From Anthostomella pinea (lineage: Eukaryota > Ascomycota > Sordariomycetes > Xylariales > Xylariaceae), in contig CAUWAG010000020.1 in assembly GCA_963556695.1 (NCBI GenBank), forward strand, positions 1,364,001 through 1,428,000: a stretch of DNA of 64,000 nucleotides, written 5' to 3'. How positions within the stretch are numbered: the first letter of the stretch is position 1; each line of letters starts with the position of its first letter. Below the pieces are notes generated by a model. It was not told the DNA's origin, ran no database searches, and saw only the letters and a list, made by a program, of their open reading frames with translations. The position numbers were made by a program, and so were the translations under genes. Below are positions 45,634 to 57,625 of the stretch, piece after piece.

Positions 45634-48600
45634 ATGTATTATCCTTCTTACATTATGTCTGAATCCATCCCAGAGACGGCCCTCGCCTTTACATCCACCT
45701 CTATCCCTCGCCTCCAAGACCATCAGAAGCTCGTCGGCGAGGAGAACTGGGAGGTCTGGGCCCAAATGATGGAGCATTTGCTCACTACTCTCGGGCTCTG
45801 GTCTCTTATCCTTGAAGTCATCAAGGCGGACGAGAAGGAACCATATAAGGCCACAACTGGAGCTGTTGACGCCCCAGCCACACCTTCCGCGGGAGCCTCT
45901 TCCAAGCCCCCTGAATTGGATGCTAGTCTGAGCATCAAGAGGTCAAAATTATACCTCGCTATCACCCAGAACATCAAGTCTGACCCTGATTCTCGTATCA
46001 CGGGTTTATTTGACCCTGGTCAGATCTGGGTAGCCTTGCGACAGGCATATTCAGGCACGAGAATTGACGCAGTTTCATCCGTTGTAGATGAACTGACTGC
46101 CATTCGATTCCCTGACCATGGAGACAAGTTCGTGGGCAACTACCGCAGACTAATGGACAAGGTCCTGCGGCAAAATATCACATATCCTCCGAATATTCGC
46201 ATTGTCAATTTCCTGGCTGCTATTCGGACGGCTTTTCCAACCCTTCACCGCGAAATCTCGAAAGATTATAACCGTGGAATCTTCCCTACGACCGAGAATC
46301 TCTTGTACCGGCTCCAGGAGGAGATACAGATTCGCAAGGCTCAAGATGAGACCTTTGCCACCAACTTTGGCAAGCCTGCTACGCCTAGTAAAGGCAAGAG
46401 CAAGTGGAAGAACAAGGGGAAAGGCAGTAATCGCCCATCTCTTGATGGCCCCAGAACCCCTGGAGTCAATCAGGGCTCTTCCAACAGCAAGACCACGGAT
46501 CCTATCTGGTGCTATGAGTGCGGAGAGCTTGACAAGAAGAAGGGCCACCTTGGATGCAACAAACGCATCCTCAGCCAGATCATCCAGGCCTCTGAGAAGG
46601 CTAGGAAAGATGGAAGGCCTTCAAGCAGCGCTCCCACTCACCAGAATGGACGCACTGGCGCTTCTGACGCCGCTCAATGGTGCAATTATGCCGATAAAGC
46701 CATCTCCAGTCAATCTGTCCTCACTCAAGGACCACATAGCGCCAACCAGGGAGCGAGTACCAATCTGATCGACATCGTTCATGCCACGATAAGCACAGAC
46801 TCATGGCTGTTTGACACAGGCTCTACCGTTCCTATTTGTAATAGCAAGAAGTGGTTTACTCGCCTTCGAATGGACCCTGACCTGGTCCCCTTTAACACTG
46901 GAGGAGGCCCTGTTACTCCTCAAGGTGTTGGCGACGTGGAGATACCATTCATTACCTCCAACGGTGATACCGTCACTCAGACAATCTCTGGAGTACTATT
47001 TGTGCCTTCCTTTCCAATCAACATTCTCTCGGGAGACCAGATGTATCGCCAAGGATGGTATTTGATGATCCGCGATCTGTTTGACCCCCATGGTACATGG
47101 GTGGCATCATTCCACCAGGGAATGTACGTTCAGACAGAGATCCCTAGTGTCCAGAAGGACGTATACGGGATCAATCAAGCCCCGGACGTGTTCACCAATA
47201 TGGTATCCGAGGATTCTTCCCAGGAACTGACCTCTCAAGCCAAATCTGTGGCGCTGAGACTACTCCACCGCTGGCATACAAGACTTGGCCACCGATCTAT
47301 TGGTGACCTGATCAAGACAGCCAGTATCACCAAAGGGATTGAATTGCCGCCGAATGTATGAGAGCTGGCAAAAGAATTCACCTATCTGGAATGTCTGGAG
47401 TCCAATCTACGTCGCCTAGTCTCTCGAGTTGAGCAGGAACATCCAGATCATGCTTTAGACCTGGTCCATATAGATACAGCCAAGCACTCTGTCCAAGGCT
47501 ATGATGGTTCTCTCTATGCCACCGTATTTGTGGATGGCAAGTCTCGTTTGAGGGAGTACTGCCCTCACGAGAAGAAAGGGGAAGCTTCCGACCAAGCCAT
47601 TCGTTACTGTGAATGCGCTCACACCCAGTACGGGCGTTATCCGAAGCGATTTCGAATGGATGGTGGTTCTGAATACGCGAGATTCAAGCAATGGGGAGCT
47701 GAACGTGGTATCCTGTTCGAAGTCAGCGCTCCATACACTCCCGAGCAGAACGGAGTGGCTGAGAGATCCTTTGGCGTTATACACGCTCTCATTCGCAGTA
47801 TTATGAAGGATTCCGGGCTACCTGAAGCCCTTTGGCCGGTTGTTAGACCTGCCGTATGTGATAGGCTCAATGTGAGCTATACATCTTTCCTTCAGGGCGT
47901 TAAGAAGACTCCCTTTGAAGTTTTCTTTGACGATCTAAACCCTAGAAAGGATAACAAGCCTGATTTGACGAATTTACTGTCAATCGGGCAGGCCGCTGTG
48001 GTCCATTTGCCGCAGCAGCGCCGCCCTAAGGGAGACAAGACCACTCCACACGCAAGGAGAGGTCGTATTCTTCGTTCCCTTGGTTCCAACCAGTACCAGG
48101 TGTATCTTACACACCTGAGAAAGGTTGTAGTTACTGCCCATCTTGAGATTTTGGATAGGTATGTACTTTCAAGGGATTTGATCCACATCTTTCCAAACTT
48201 CCGTGGTACACTCGATGACTATGAGACAACCAGACCCGATGCTGAAGATCTGCCAGCGCCGTCTTCACCAGAGGGCGCTCACGATCCTCAGCATATATAT
48301 ATCGAGTCAGATAACGGAAGGGATGGTAGAGATGATTCACCCCAACCAGTTGTCACGTTAGGGACCCCTCTTGGGTCCCCTGACGCTTCTGATAATGATG
48401 ATGGTCATCATTCTGACTCTGGATATAGCAACCCTGAGCCTAGTACTGCTCTAGCTGACTCCATTCTTTTATCATCTGAACCACCTCGTCAAGAAGTAGC
48501 CCCAACGGCTGCTCCGAGGTCAAGAATCCAATCAGGGCTCAACCCAGAGAATGTACTCTCCGGAGGGCGCACTCGGAGGACTCACAACCACTACGTGGCC

Positions 48601-50340
48601 GAGTCTTCCACCCCTGGCATATCTCCACATGTTACGATCGAGGCATCTTATGCCAATTGGCCGTCTTCTGACCCTGATCAGGCACTTCCCCGTAATGACG
48701 AGCCTTTTAGCTACAAGGAAGCCATAGAGTCTGCCGAGGCACCTCAATGGCTGGATGGCACTCACACAGAGATACGGGCTTTGCTGCGCAATAATACCTT
48801 CATTCCTTTGTGGAGGTCTGATCTGCCTGCTGGGCGTAAAACTCTCTCTAGCCGCAATGTCTATAAGCGGAAGAGGGACTCTGACGGCAACACCTCTCGG
48901 TACAAGGCTAGGGTGGTTGTACGAGGCTTCATGCAACGCCATGGCCTCGACTATTTCGAAACCCAGGCCTCAGGCGCTCGTACTACCACCTGGAGGCTCC
49001 TTCTAGCCATTGCTGCCGTTCTGGACTCGGAAATTGACCAGATGGATGTTGTATCTGCCTTCCTGATAGGAGAACTGGATGAAGAGATCTTCATGGAGAC
49101 GCCTGATGGTCTCTCTGACTTCTTTGAGATGTATCCAGATGAGAATACCATCAACTGGAGACCTGGCATGATTATGAAGCTTGCGAAATCGCTATATGGG
49201 CGCAAGCAGAGCCCCAGGCAGTGGTAGAAGCGCATTCGCAGCGCTCGGAAGGACCTCGGATTCGACCCTCTGGTCTCTGATAACGCAGTCTATGTCAACA
49301 TCAGCCGTGGCATTATAGTGATCAGCTATGTCGACGATTTCCTCATTTTGGGGGCTAATCGTGACGGGATCGCTGCCTTCAAGAAGGAACTAGGTTCTAC
49401 ATTTGAGATAAAGGACATGGGAGCTGCTGAACACTTCCTAGGAGTCCACATTGTCAGAAACCGAGCTGAGAGGACGTTATATCTCTTTCAACAGACGTAT
49501 GTGAGAAGGACTGTGGAGGCGTTCGACCAGCAGAACACTGGCAAGATGAACGTGCCGATATCTCCTCAAGCAGTGGAACAGATGGAGTCCCTGGACAACG
49601 ACCTTGAGGTCGATACACGTCCTATTCAGACATATCAGTCCCTGATCGGTTCTGAGAACTTCCCTGCGTCGTATACGAGACCAGATATTGCATACTCTAT
49701 GGGTGTTCTCTCGCGATACCTTCACAACCCTGGCTCAGCCCAATATAAGGCCGCTCTGGGCCTACTTCGCTACTTGTGGCACTCTCAAGATCTTGGGATC
49801 AAATTTGGAGGTCCCGAATATGTCAGGAAGACCCCCCAGGAGGTCCTTGAGATGATTCCGGATCTGCTGGTTGGTTACTGTGATGCCAGCTATGCTGGAA
49901 GCATCAAGACCAGCGCCAAATCCACCTCAGGCTACCTGTTCACGTTTGCTGGGGGCGCTGTCTCTTGGGCATCCAAGCTGCAGACTGTTATGGCTCAGTC
50001 TACTGTGGAATCGGAGTACTACGCACTCTCTGAAGCCGTCAAAGAGGCTGCCTGGCTACGAGAACTGATGCTGGAACTTGGTTTCACTCTGAATGCTATC
50101 AATATCCATTCAGACAGTGCTGGAGCTATTAATTTGGCTCAGAACGCTGAATTCCATCGTCGAACTAAGCACATTCGAGTCAGGGAACACTACATTCGTC
50201 AGGAGATCTTGGAAGGCCATATACGGCTCTCTTTCCTTGGAACCAATGAAATACCTGCAGACGGTCTCACCAAAGCTTTGACAAAGGCAAGGTTCTTCAA
50301 GTTTCTGGAGTTGCTAGGACTGGTTCATGTAGAGGGGTGA
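45634..50340 (+). pseudogene. Copia Gag-Pol polyprotein, two nonsense codons
   Basis: About 1,568 codons in a single frame. Gag part with a Cys cluster CYECGELDKKKGHLGC near 46510; aspartic protease WLFDTGSTVP (about 46805); GAG-pre-integrase LLHRWHTRLGHRS; integrase with DGGSEYARF and PYTPEQNGVAER; reverse transcriptase with ISYVDDFLILG (49321); RNase H with VGYCDASYAG and ESEYYALSEA. The breaks are TGA at 47359-47361 and TAG at 49225-49227 (in a CAGTGG-TAG context where copy 3 has CAG). Both fit single C-to-T changes. The first ATG of the frame is at 45634; an alternative is MSESIPETA at 45655. Confidence 0.95.
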
Positions 50341-50378
50341 TATTCTGGTTATGTTAATTCCCTCAGTCTGAGAGGGCG

Positions 50379-50576
50379 TGTTGGATTCTGGGCTACGTTA
50401 GCCCATCCATAGTCATCCTTCAGGATCACCATCCCCATTTGTGACTCTGTCACATACGTGGCCAATATAAGGCCACGTATCCTTTCCTTTAGTATCTTGG
50501 ATATATATAGGGCCATTCTGGCCGCTCCAGAGTAGCTGGAATTCCTCTCCTTAATAGAACACTTTGAAATCTAACA
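50379..50576 (+). repeat. Copia 3' LTR
   Basis: 198 bp, preceded by a purine-rich TGAGAGGGCG that can serve as polypurine tract. Followed by ATCTC. Confidence 0.95.
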
Positions 50577-51235
50577 ATCTCGGGTTTCCAGCCACTTGTT
50601 TAGGCATTTAGAGAAAAAAGCGCTGAACTCCTTGACATAAGAGTATAGTTCGGTTCCAGCTTTCTCAAGTGTCTTATCAATTGTTACAGCACACTCCTGA
50701 AACATTGTTATCCTGGCTTCATAGAGGTGCTTGTCTTTAGCCAGTATTTTGGCAACTTGGTCCTGGCACTCTGAGGAGGAGGCTTTATTCCCTGTATTGC
50801 GTGCAATGGCTTGGCCTGTAGAGATTTTGTTTAATTGAGGTCGTTTCATTCTAGTGGTGCTGTTGTCATTGATATTTCAGGATTTTCCTTTCAGAGGGGA
50901 AATAACGGTAAAGTCAGCCTCAGAGACCTGTGACGGGCTGCTGCTGATGTCGTCAAGCAGCGCCTGGCGGAGCCTGCTCGGAGTTGCCGGGCTGTATGTC
51001 TTTCTAGGGGCCGGGGATTTGAGCATGCCGCCAGTGGTCGTCTTTGGGACGGCCATGGGCGTGTTTGGGGGCCCGTCGTGGAAGGGTGCCATCCGGCTTG
51101 TGAAAAAAATTCTCTTGTGTCTTAGCAAAGATAGTCAGTTACCGAGAGAAATGCCTGCTTTAGTGCAGATATCGAGGTTGCGTCCTAACAGCGGGGCGCC
51201 AAGAAAAATAGTTGTTTTTGTTTGCGTGAATTCTG

Positions 51236-54200
51236 ATGAGCAGGAATGCTGATTTTCCCCTCAATATGCAGGAGTTCTTACGGAGAGTGCTAAAAGCCAC
51301 GAAAGAGGTGTTCCCTAGAGGAACAACGTTTGAATTGGGATTCGAAGATGGGCAGTTGCTCACAGCCAGCAGCTGGCTGCGACTAATGAATTCGAGGGAG
51401 TTCTCCGAAGTGACATTCAATTTGTCGCTTACGAGTGAGCTGGACGACGACGATGATTCCGACAACGGCTCTGACCAGAGTACGCTCTCTCCACCCATGA
51501 ATCCACCAGCACGGCCTACGACTGTGTCGAGGTCTATGCTAGAAACGCCTTCAGCCAGACAACCAAGCCGTGGGAGGTCCCGCGAAACCGCACGGACCGA
51601 GAAAAATACGGTCGGAATAGACTCTGAAACTCCAGGTCAGGCTGAGAACCCATTGAAAAAATCTTGCCCTGAGACTCTGGAGCCTCAGCGCAAATCAATG
51701 GGTTATCCGGGCTCCACAGACGGCGAGCCGAACTTGCCACCCTTCTTCACATGGCTGCAGTCATCAAGAAGAGATCAACTCGACTCCGAGAATTCCAAGC
51801 TTCAAGCCGTTGAGAGTCTCCTGCAAAGTGTTGATCAGTCTATGAAGGATCGAGACGGGCTTTACAAGGCCACTTTTCATCGCAAATTGCACAACCTCCG
51901 TAATTGGCACCAGTCTTGGGCCATTCCCATCAGTGAGCGTGGAAAAAGGTCATCGTCGGAACCACAGCCTGCTTCAGCTGCGTCCATTCGCAACTTTGAA
52001 GCCTCGAAGGAAACTGAAAGCCAGCAACAATCGCAGACGAGTCCAAGCCAGGTATATTCGTCTCGGAAGTCTTCATACCACAGACCGTCTCTCAGCTCCC
52101 CAAAGATCTTTTCTACGAGCTTCGACAAGTTCCGACGACCCCACAGACCGAAATCGGCAATGGGGAAGCTTCTGGCGAACACGAACCCTCTGCTGTTCCG
52201 CCTGGTTTGGGATAGAGACACCGTTGCAGATATCCCCGGAGTGGTATCCGACGTTCAAGATGTATCTAACCACATTAGGGAGATGGTCTCGATCTTGAAC
52301 GATACAGTGGATGTGTCAAGCACACTCCTCAGGCTTTTCGTGCCTCTCGACGACCACGAAGATAATGACTTTGTACAGAAATATTTCGGCTCGCTGGACC
52401 AAGTCTTGAGAGTCAGATACTGCAATATTCTTTTCACTTAACGGGACGCTCGGCTAATCACTCGAAGCATCCCGAGTTCTCGTTGGCGATGAATAACACA
52501 ACAGACCACCCAGACCAGTGGTCAATAGGAGACTTCACAGCGGATATCTCCAGGAAAATGGGCAATGCTCTCTCAATTCTGGCCCAAGCCTCGTTTAAGA
52601 GCTGTGAGTCTTGCAGATCGGGACGACGTTATGAAGATGTCGAAACACCGCTGGCACACATACACAACCATCTCGAACGCAGAGACAAAAACGGAAGCGT
52701 TCTTCGCTACAGCTGGCACGACGACCCCTGTCTTGTTTGGCTGAAGTCACATCATCCGCTAATTTCTGGTCGATGGGCCAACACCGTGCAAGAAGTGGTT
52801 GAGTCATTGTTACATCTGCTAGGACAAATCTGTAGTCGAGCGGGAGAGTTACAGCTCTCGGTCGCCGTTGCGGACAACGATCACAGCGTTTCGAGGCATA
52901 CAGCACCAGAACTTTCGCCTAGCTTGGTCCAAGCATTCGAGTCAATCTTATCACTTCATCTGATGCTGCCAAACGCATTGCGATAGCGAATCGGAGCAAC
53001 GAAGGGTCACGGTGGAATCGCCTCAGAACGACCCTACGGGATCCTAACGATGCCAATAGTAAGCTCATAACCAAGCGATTCGAGAAATTCAAGACAAGAG
53101 CCCTTGACTGTCTTGACAGAGCTCAGAAGGATATCATTCTGTTCAGCTCGACAGCGCATACCGGGGGCGTCTTTTTGAGGCCCATTGGCCGCGAGTTCTT
53201 GGTTGCTGCCATACTCACCAATCTTCAAAACCAGCTATACGACGAAGGCATGCGTGTGGATGCAGTCGATATATAAAAGTCCCAGATTGCCAGACCGCAA
53301 TACCTTGTAAGCACAAGGCCCCAGAGGCGGCTATTCTTTGAGATCAAGGCGGTCGGGTTAGAGCTTGACGCACTACGCAACATCTTCAAGGACCAACTCA
53401 GCATGTTCCGGAAGTACGTGGCAATCCTCAACCCTAGATCATTGCGAATCCCCAACGAGGATCGAGACAGGCAGTTAATCCTAGAAGCCGATTATATCCA
53501 GCGTCATCTCCAAGCGCTGAACGCAAAAGACGACGAACTCCGCTACCTCCAACTGCAGGCGAAAGACCTCAAGTTACAAGTCAAACAGAGCATCGAGATC
53601 CTGGAAGAGGATCATGGGAAGGCTATTTTCACCATCGTTACTCTGTTCTTCCTCCCAATGTACGTGGACCATCTCTCTGCCTTCTCTGTGTACACCGAAC
53701 CCTCATAAGTATCCGTACATCACCCGTCTCAGCAAATAACGGTAAAATTATCGATTTGAAAGAAGCACACTGGGATAAGCATCAGAAGCAGTATATCGAA
53801 CTAAAGCTGCTTATTCTTGTACGCTTATCACAATATTTCTAACTGACCTGCTGGTGATGGAATCTTGCCGCTATGCACGTACGGAAACTTATGAGTACTG
53901 AGTATAGCTCTGTATAGAACATATCTGACTGACACTCAATCACTCAAGGTCGTTCACAACCAGCTTCCTGGGGATGAACACAACATATATCAGGGCATAG
54001 ACAAGGACCAAAAGTTCTTCTGGACGATATCAATCCCAATGACAGCGACAGTCGTGGGACTCGCATTGATCTACGGATACAAGTGGGACTCGGTGCTCGA
54101 CTTCGCTTCAACAGCCTGGGAAGTCTTCCAGAGGAGGCGCGAGGGAAAGCAGAAGGCTACTGGTCTTGATACCCCAGAGCTGTACGAGACCCGGCGTCGC

Positions 54201-54767
54201 GATGACCGAGTTAGCTCCACTCGGAGCATATGGTCGGTAGGGACCTCCCGCCAACGGCCGGGTCTACTCAAGGGTGTCAGGTCTCGATTTTGGCGTGGCA
54301 AGGAGCTCGCTAACATCGGTCGGCAAGGGAGAGGTCTGAGCGGGCTAGCCCTTCTAATAAACTCGTCCGTTCTGAGGATTCTAGATGTAATGTCAAGCGA
54401 AACGACCTGTAGGAAGGGTGATTTGATCTCGTGGTCCCTATTCGAAGCAGAAAAGTCGCCGGTGCAATCCGCGTGGGGTTCCGGTCGGACAGATCGCGTG
54501 TCACAGACTTGGAGTCATGCCTATCACGAAGGTATGTCCTTACTCCGGCGTAGTAGCCCAGGAACACATGTTCATCCGACTCTGAAAGGCGCACACCCCC
54601 GAGGGTCGCAATCATTCCCCGCATTATTTTGCGTGGGGCTTATTCACTTTGCATATTCTGAAGTGCCTGCGTCTCCATGCACAGTCATGTGGAAGGTCCT
54701 GAGTGGCTATCAAAACGTCAGCTCATGCAAGCTGTCGATTAGACACCACGAGCGGAATGCCGAATAA
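51236..54767 (+). pseudogene. CorA-like metal-transporter-type protein, decayed
   Basis: Starts at ATG 51236 (MSRNADFPLNM). An N-terminal segment TTFELGFEDGQLLTASSWLRL resembles the ubiquitin-like start of large fungal CorA-like proteins. A long helical region follows, and the end carries QLQAKDLKLQVKQSIEILEE, first membrane helix IFTIVTLFFLPM, then SFTTSFLGMN with the CorA GMN motif, and a second helix ISIPMTATVVGLALIYGYK. Breaks: a frame change near 52430 (in a T4 run), another near 52930, an in-frame TAA at 53274-53276 and a frame change near 53998. The intron between FLPM and SFTTSF (53660-53948) is swollen to 289 bp by MITE copy C. The true C-terminal end is uncertain. LINE copy 2 lies only 15 bp upstream. 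Confidence 0.8.
53691..53904. mobile_element. MITE, copy C, inside an intron
   Basis: 214 bp, left end TACACCGAACCCTCATAAGT; the reverse complement of the right end reads TACTCAGTACTCATAAGTTT, then CCGTACGTG. Shares GCACACTGGGATAAGCA and AAAGCTGCTTATTC with copies A and B. It sits wholly within intron 53660-53948 of the CorA-like gene. Confidence 0.85.
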
Positions 54768-54869
54768 TTGGACGAGGTCTATAAAAGGTTATCTGTCATC
54801 CACTCCTGTGACATCCGTCCCTCGGTCTAGCATCTTAAAAGCATAGTCCCGTATTCGTCCTCCTACAAG

Positions 54870-56426
54870 ATGAAAGGCAGAACTATTGGTGAGCTCGGTG
54901 ACTCCGTCTCGCGCCTGACGTCGGCATTGGAGAAAGAGCTTACTTCGAGGGGCTTGGAATCTCCTACAGTCGATGATGAGACTCCCGGGAGCCTGTCTGA
55001 GATTGATCCCCAGGCAGCGCGGGAGCTTATTGAAACTGTTAGAGAACTCGAGGTCCTCGTCCAGGGTCCTAGGCAGACGCTTGGACTTATGGGCCTGCAG
55101 GTATACTCAACCCGTTCACGATATAGCAGGAGAAAACTGACACGAAGGTGTCAATGCAAGGTCCATGATTCGTCTAGTCTTGGAGCTGTCGTACTCTTCG
55201 ACATCCCGAACCTGGTCCCTCCGGGCGGCTCATCGACCTACGCCGAACTATCAGCAAAGTCGGGGCTCGACGAAGATAGACTGAGTTCATCACCCTGATC
55301 GTCTTTGGCCGCCATTGAAGTATCTGGCATGCTAACCCCGCTCCTTCCGATCTCCGCAGCACGGATCCTGCGCTACGCAATGACGAACTTCATCTTCCGC
55401 GAAGGGCCCGCAGGACATGTTCGGCACACCGTCCTCTCGGCGCATCTCACACAGTCACCCAGCTTTTGCGATTTCCTGCGGACCATCGCCCTGGTGTTCA
55501 ACCCTGCCAACACCTGCTTGTCCATTGCGTTGCAGCGGTTCCCGAATACGCAGTCGATGACGCAGACTGGGCACAGCGTCGCTCGACATACGGAGCAGAC
55601 TTTCTATGACTGGCTGGACAATAATCCGGATCTGCGCGATAGCTTCGATAGGGGTATGGAGGGGATTAGCCGTGGGGGACAGCGGCTTCAGGATACCGAT
55701 TTGCGGGCGTACCCGTGGAAAGACCTTCCACGGCATTCGATAGTCGTGGATGTGGGAGGCTCAGGTAAGTTCAAGACCGAAAGGGTTCCTCAAAGCCTTT
55801 ATATGTGTGAAGTTCAGCTCACTAGACTTCGCAGGAGGGCACTTTGCCCGCGACTTGGCGCAACTGCATCCAGAGTTCACTATCATTGTGCAGGACCTGC
55901 CTCGCGTCATAGAGGTCGCGCTGAAGGAGCGCCGCGGGAAAGGGGTCACCAATGTGTCCTATCAAGCGCACAGCTTCTTCGACGAGCAGCCCGTGAGAGG
56001 GGCAGATGTCTACTTCATGCGACACATCTTCCACAACCACCCCGACACCGAATGCGTCGCCATCCTGAACGCCTTGCTGCCAGCGCTGAAGCCGGGCGCC
56101 AGGGTGCTAGTCAGCGAGTACATAGTCCCTTCGGCAGAGAACGTCGATCGCGATCTTGGTTCCAAGGCAATGAGGCGAGTCTCCTCCCACTCCCGCTTCG
56201 CCGGTACTTGAGTGTTTCTCTGGTCTGGATTACTGGCTAACCAGGGCAATTGCTTTATAGACAGATGGACTTGATGACGATGGCGCTTTTCAACGCGAAA
56301 GAGCGCACGAAGGATGAGTACTCGGCCTTGTTCCAGCGATCTAGCACCCAATTGAAGCTGGAGGGGACTTATCAAGTGCCGGATGATCCGCGAAGCTGTG
56401 TTTTCGAAGCTCTCTTTCGACGGTGA
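54870..56426 (+). CDS. O-methyltransferase (SAM-dependent, COMT-like)
   Basis: Five exons: 54870-55100, 55161-55284, 55360-55764, 55835-56174 and 56261-56426, giving 421 aa. Introns 1-3 are GT-AG (60, 75 and 70 bp). The fourth (56175-56260, 86 bp) appears to be GC-AG, because only the split after AATGAG gives RQMDLMTMALFNAKERT in phase. The N-terminal half is a dimerisation/winged-helix region (RLTRILRYAMTNFIFRE). The SAM-binding motif VVDVGGSGGHFARDLA is formed by the third splice. Next come IVQDLPRVIE and the catalytic-region segment YFMRHIFHNHPD, whose first His is the usual catalytic base position. Such fungal enzymes methylate phenolic or polyketide hydroxyls; the substrate is unknown and no synthase gene is near. 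Confidence 0.92.
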
Positions 56427-57413
56427 ATGCTGTGGTACACAATCTGACAGTGTACCTACCTATGGGGTCTCCAAACTTCGTAGATGACAGGTTACCTGAG
56501 TCCCTTTATAATTACATCAAGCCATAGTTCGCTGCTACGCCCTTCGCAATGCTGTTGGATTCTAGGCTACGTTAGCCCATCCATAGTCATCCTTCAGGAT
56601 CACCATCCCCATTTGTGACTCTGTCACATACGTGGCCAATATAAGGCCACGTATCCTTTCTTTTAGTATCTTAGACATATATAGGGCCATTCTGGCCGCT
56701 CCAGAGTAGCTGGAATTCCTCTCCTTAATAGAACACTTTGAAATCTCACATGGTAGCATCTCTGATCGATTTACGACCTCCAGCAGCCCTGAATGACCTC
56801 ATCCTGCTGTTTCTGATCCTTCTGATCACCCTTTTTCTGTTTATGTGCCTCTAGGACTAGTTCTCCTTATTGCCACAAGTCTTCAAATAATCTTTTGTCA
56901 TAAAAAAAGTTTTTATATAAAAAGAGGTCATTTCTTGGCTTATATTTTGCCTTATTTGTAAGCTAGCCTTACAACGTATTATCTTTTTTATATTATGTCT
57001 GAATCCATTCCAGAGACAGCCCTGGCCTTTATGCCCACCTCTATCCGTCGCCTCTAAGACCATCAGAAGCTCGTCGGCAAGGAGAACTGGGAGGTCTGGG
57101 CCCTAATGATGGAGCATTTGCTCACTACTCTTGGGCTCTGGTCTCTTATCCTTGAAATCATCAAGGCAGACAAGAAAGAACCATATAAGGCTACTACTAG
57201 TGCTGTTGATGCACAAGCTATACCTTCTGTGGGAGCCTCTTCCAAGCCCCCTGAATTGGATTCTAGTCTGAGCATTAAGAGGTTAAAATTATACCTCGCT
57301 ATCACCCAGAATATTAAGTCTGACCCTGGTTCTTGTATCATGGGTTTATTTAACCCTGGTCAGATCTGGATAGCCTTATGACAGGCATATTCAGGCACGA
57401 GAATTGACGCAGT

Positions 57414-57625
57414 TGTGACGGCCTGCACAGACCTTCCCACATGACAAGTGGATACTTCCTAAAAGGGGAAGGATCTGACCAGAGGATCCCCTTAAAGGGG
57501 CAACCTCCCACTGTACCTATCTCTCTCTCTCTTCCTTTCCTCTCTAGTCTTGATATTCTCGTCAATCGAGTAATAGCTGCTTGCTGCCGGCCATGTCCCA
57601 GCTCCTCAGTACGCTCGCCGTGACA
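57414..57625. mobile_element. Solo-LTR-like insertion in copia copy 3
   Basis: 212 bp, begins TGTGACGGC and ends CCGTGACA, flanked by a perfect 5-bp duplication GCAGT (57409-57413 and 57626-57630). Copia copy 2 has the empty site GACGCAGTTTCATCC. The TG..CA ends and 5-bp duplication fit a solo LTR of an unrelated element. Interior has a TCTCTCTCTC run. Confidence 0.85.

Larger units (their letters stand above)
45210..50576 (+). mobile_element. Ty1/copia retrotransposon, nearly intact
   Basis: 5,367 bp with 198-bp LTRs starting TGTTGG and ending CTAACA and a 5-bp target duplication. One reading frame (45634-50340) carries gag, protease, integrase, reverse transcriptase and RNase H in copia order. 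Only two nonsense codons interrupt it. It is inserted in ORF1 of LINE copy 2. Confidence 0.97.
40291..51220 (-). mobile_element. Tad-type LINE, copy 2, split by a copia element
   Basis: Homologous along its whole length to copy 1 in the same orientation: a (CAAA)n tail at 40291-40315, RNase H, RT, endonuclease and ORF1 up to 45209, and the rest of ORF1 and the 5' end at 50577-51220. It has many more nonsense and frame changes than copy 1, although long pieces remain readable (RT at 42094-42705 with FGYADDLATL; RNase H at 40854-41114). It ends 15 bp upstream of the CorA-like start codon. No exact target duplication was found. Confidence 0.9.

Noticed and set aside
56548..56552. Target duplication for copia copy 3 (AATGC versus GATGT)
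   Set aside because: Only three of five bases agree. Both differences are transitions, so decay is possible, but it cannot be claimed.
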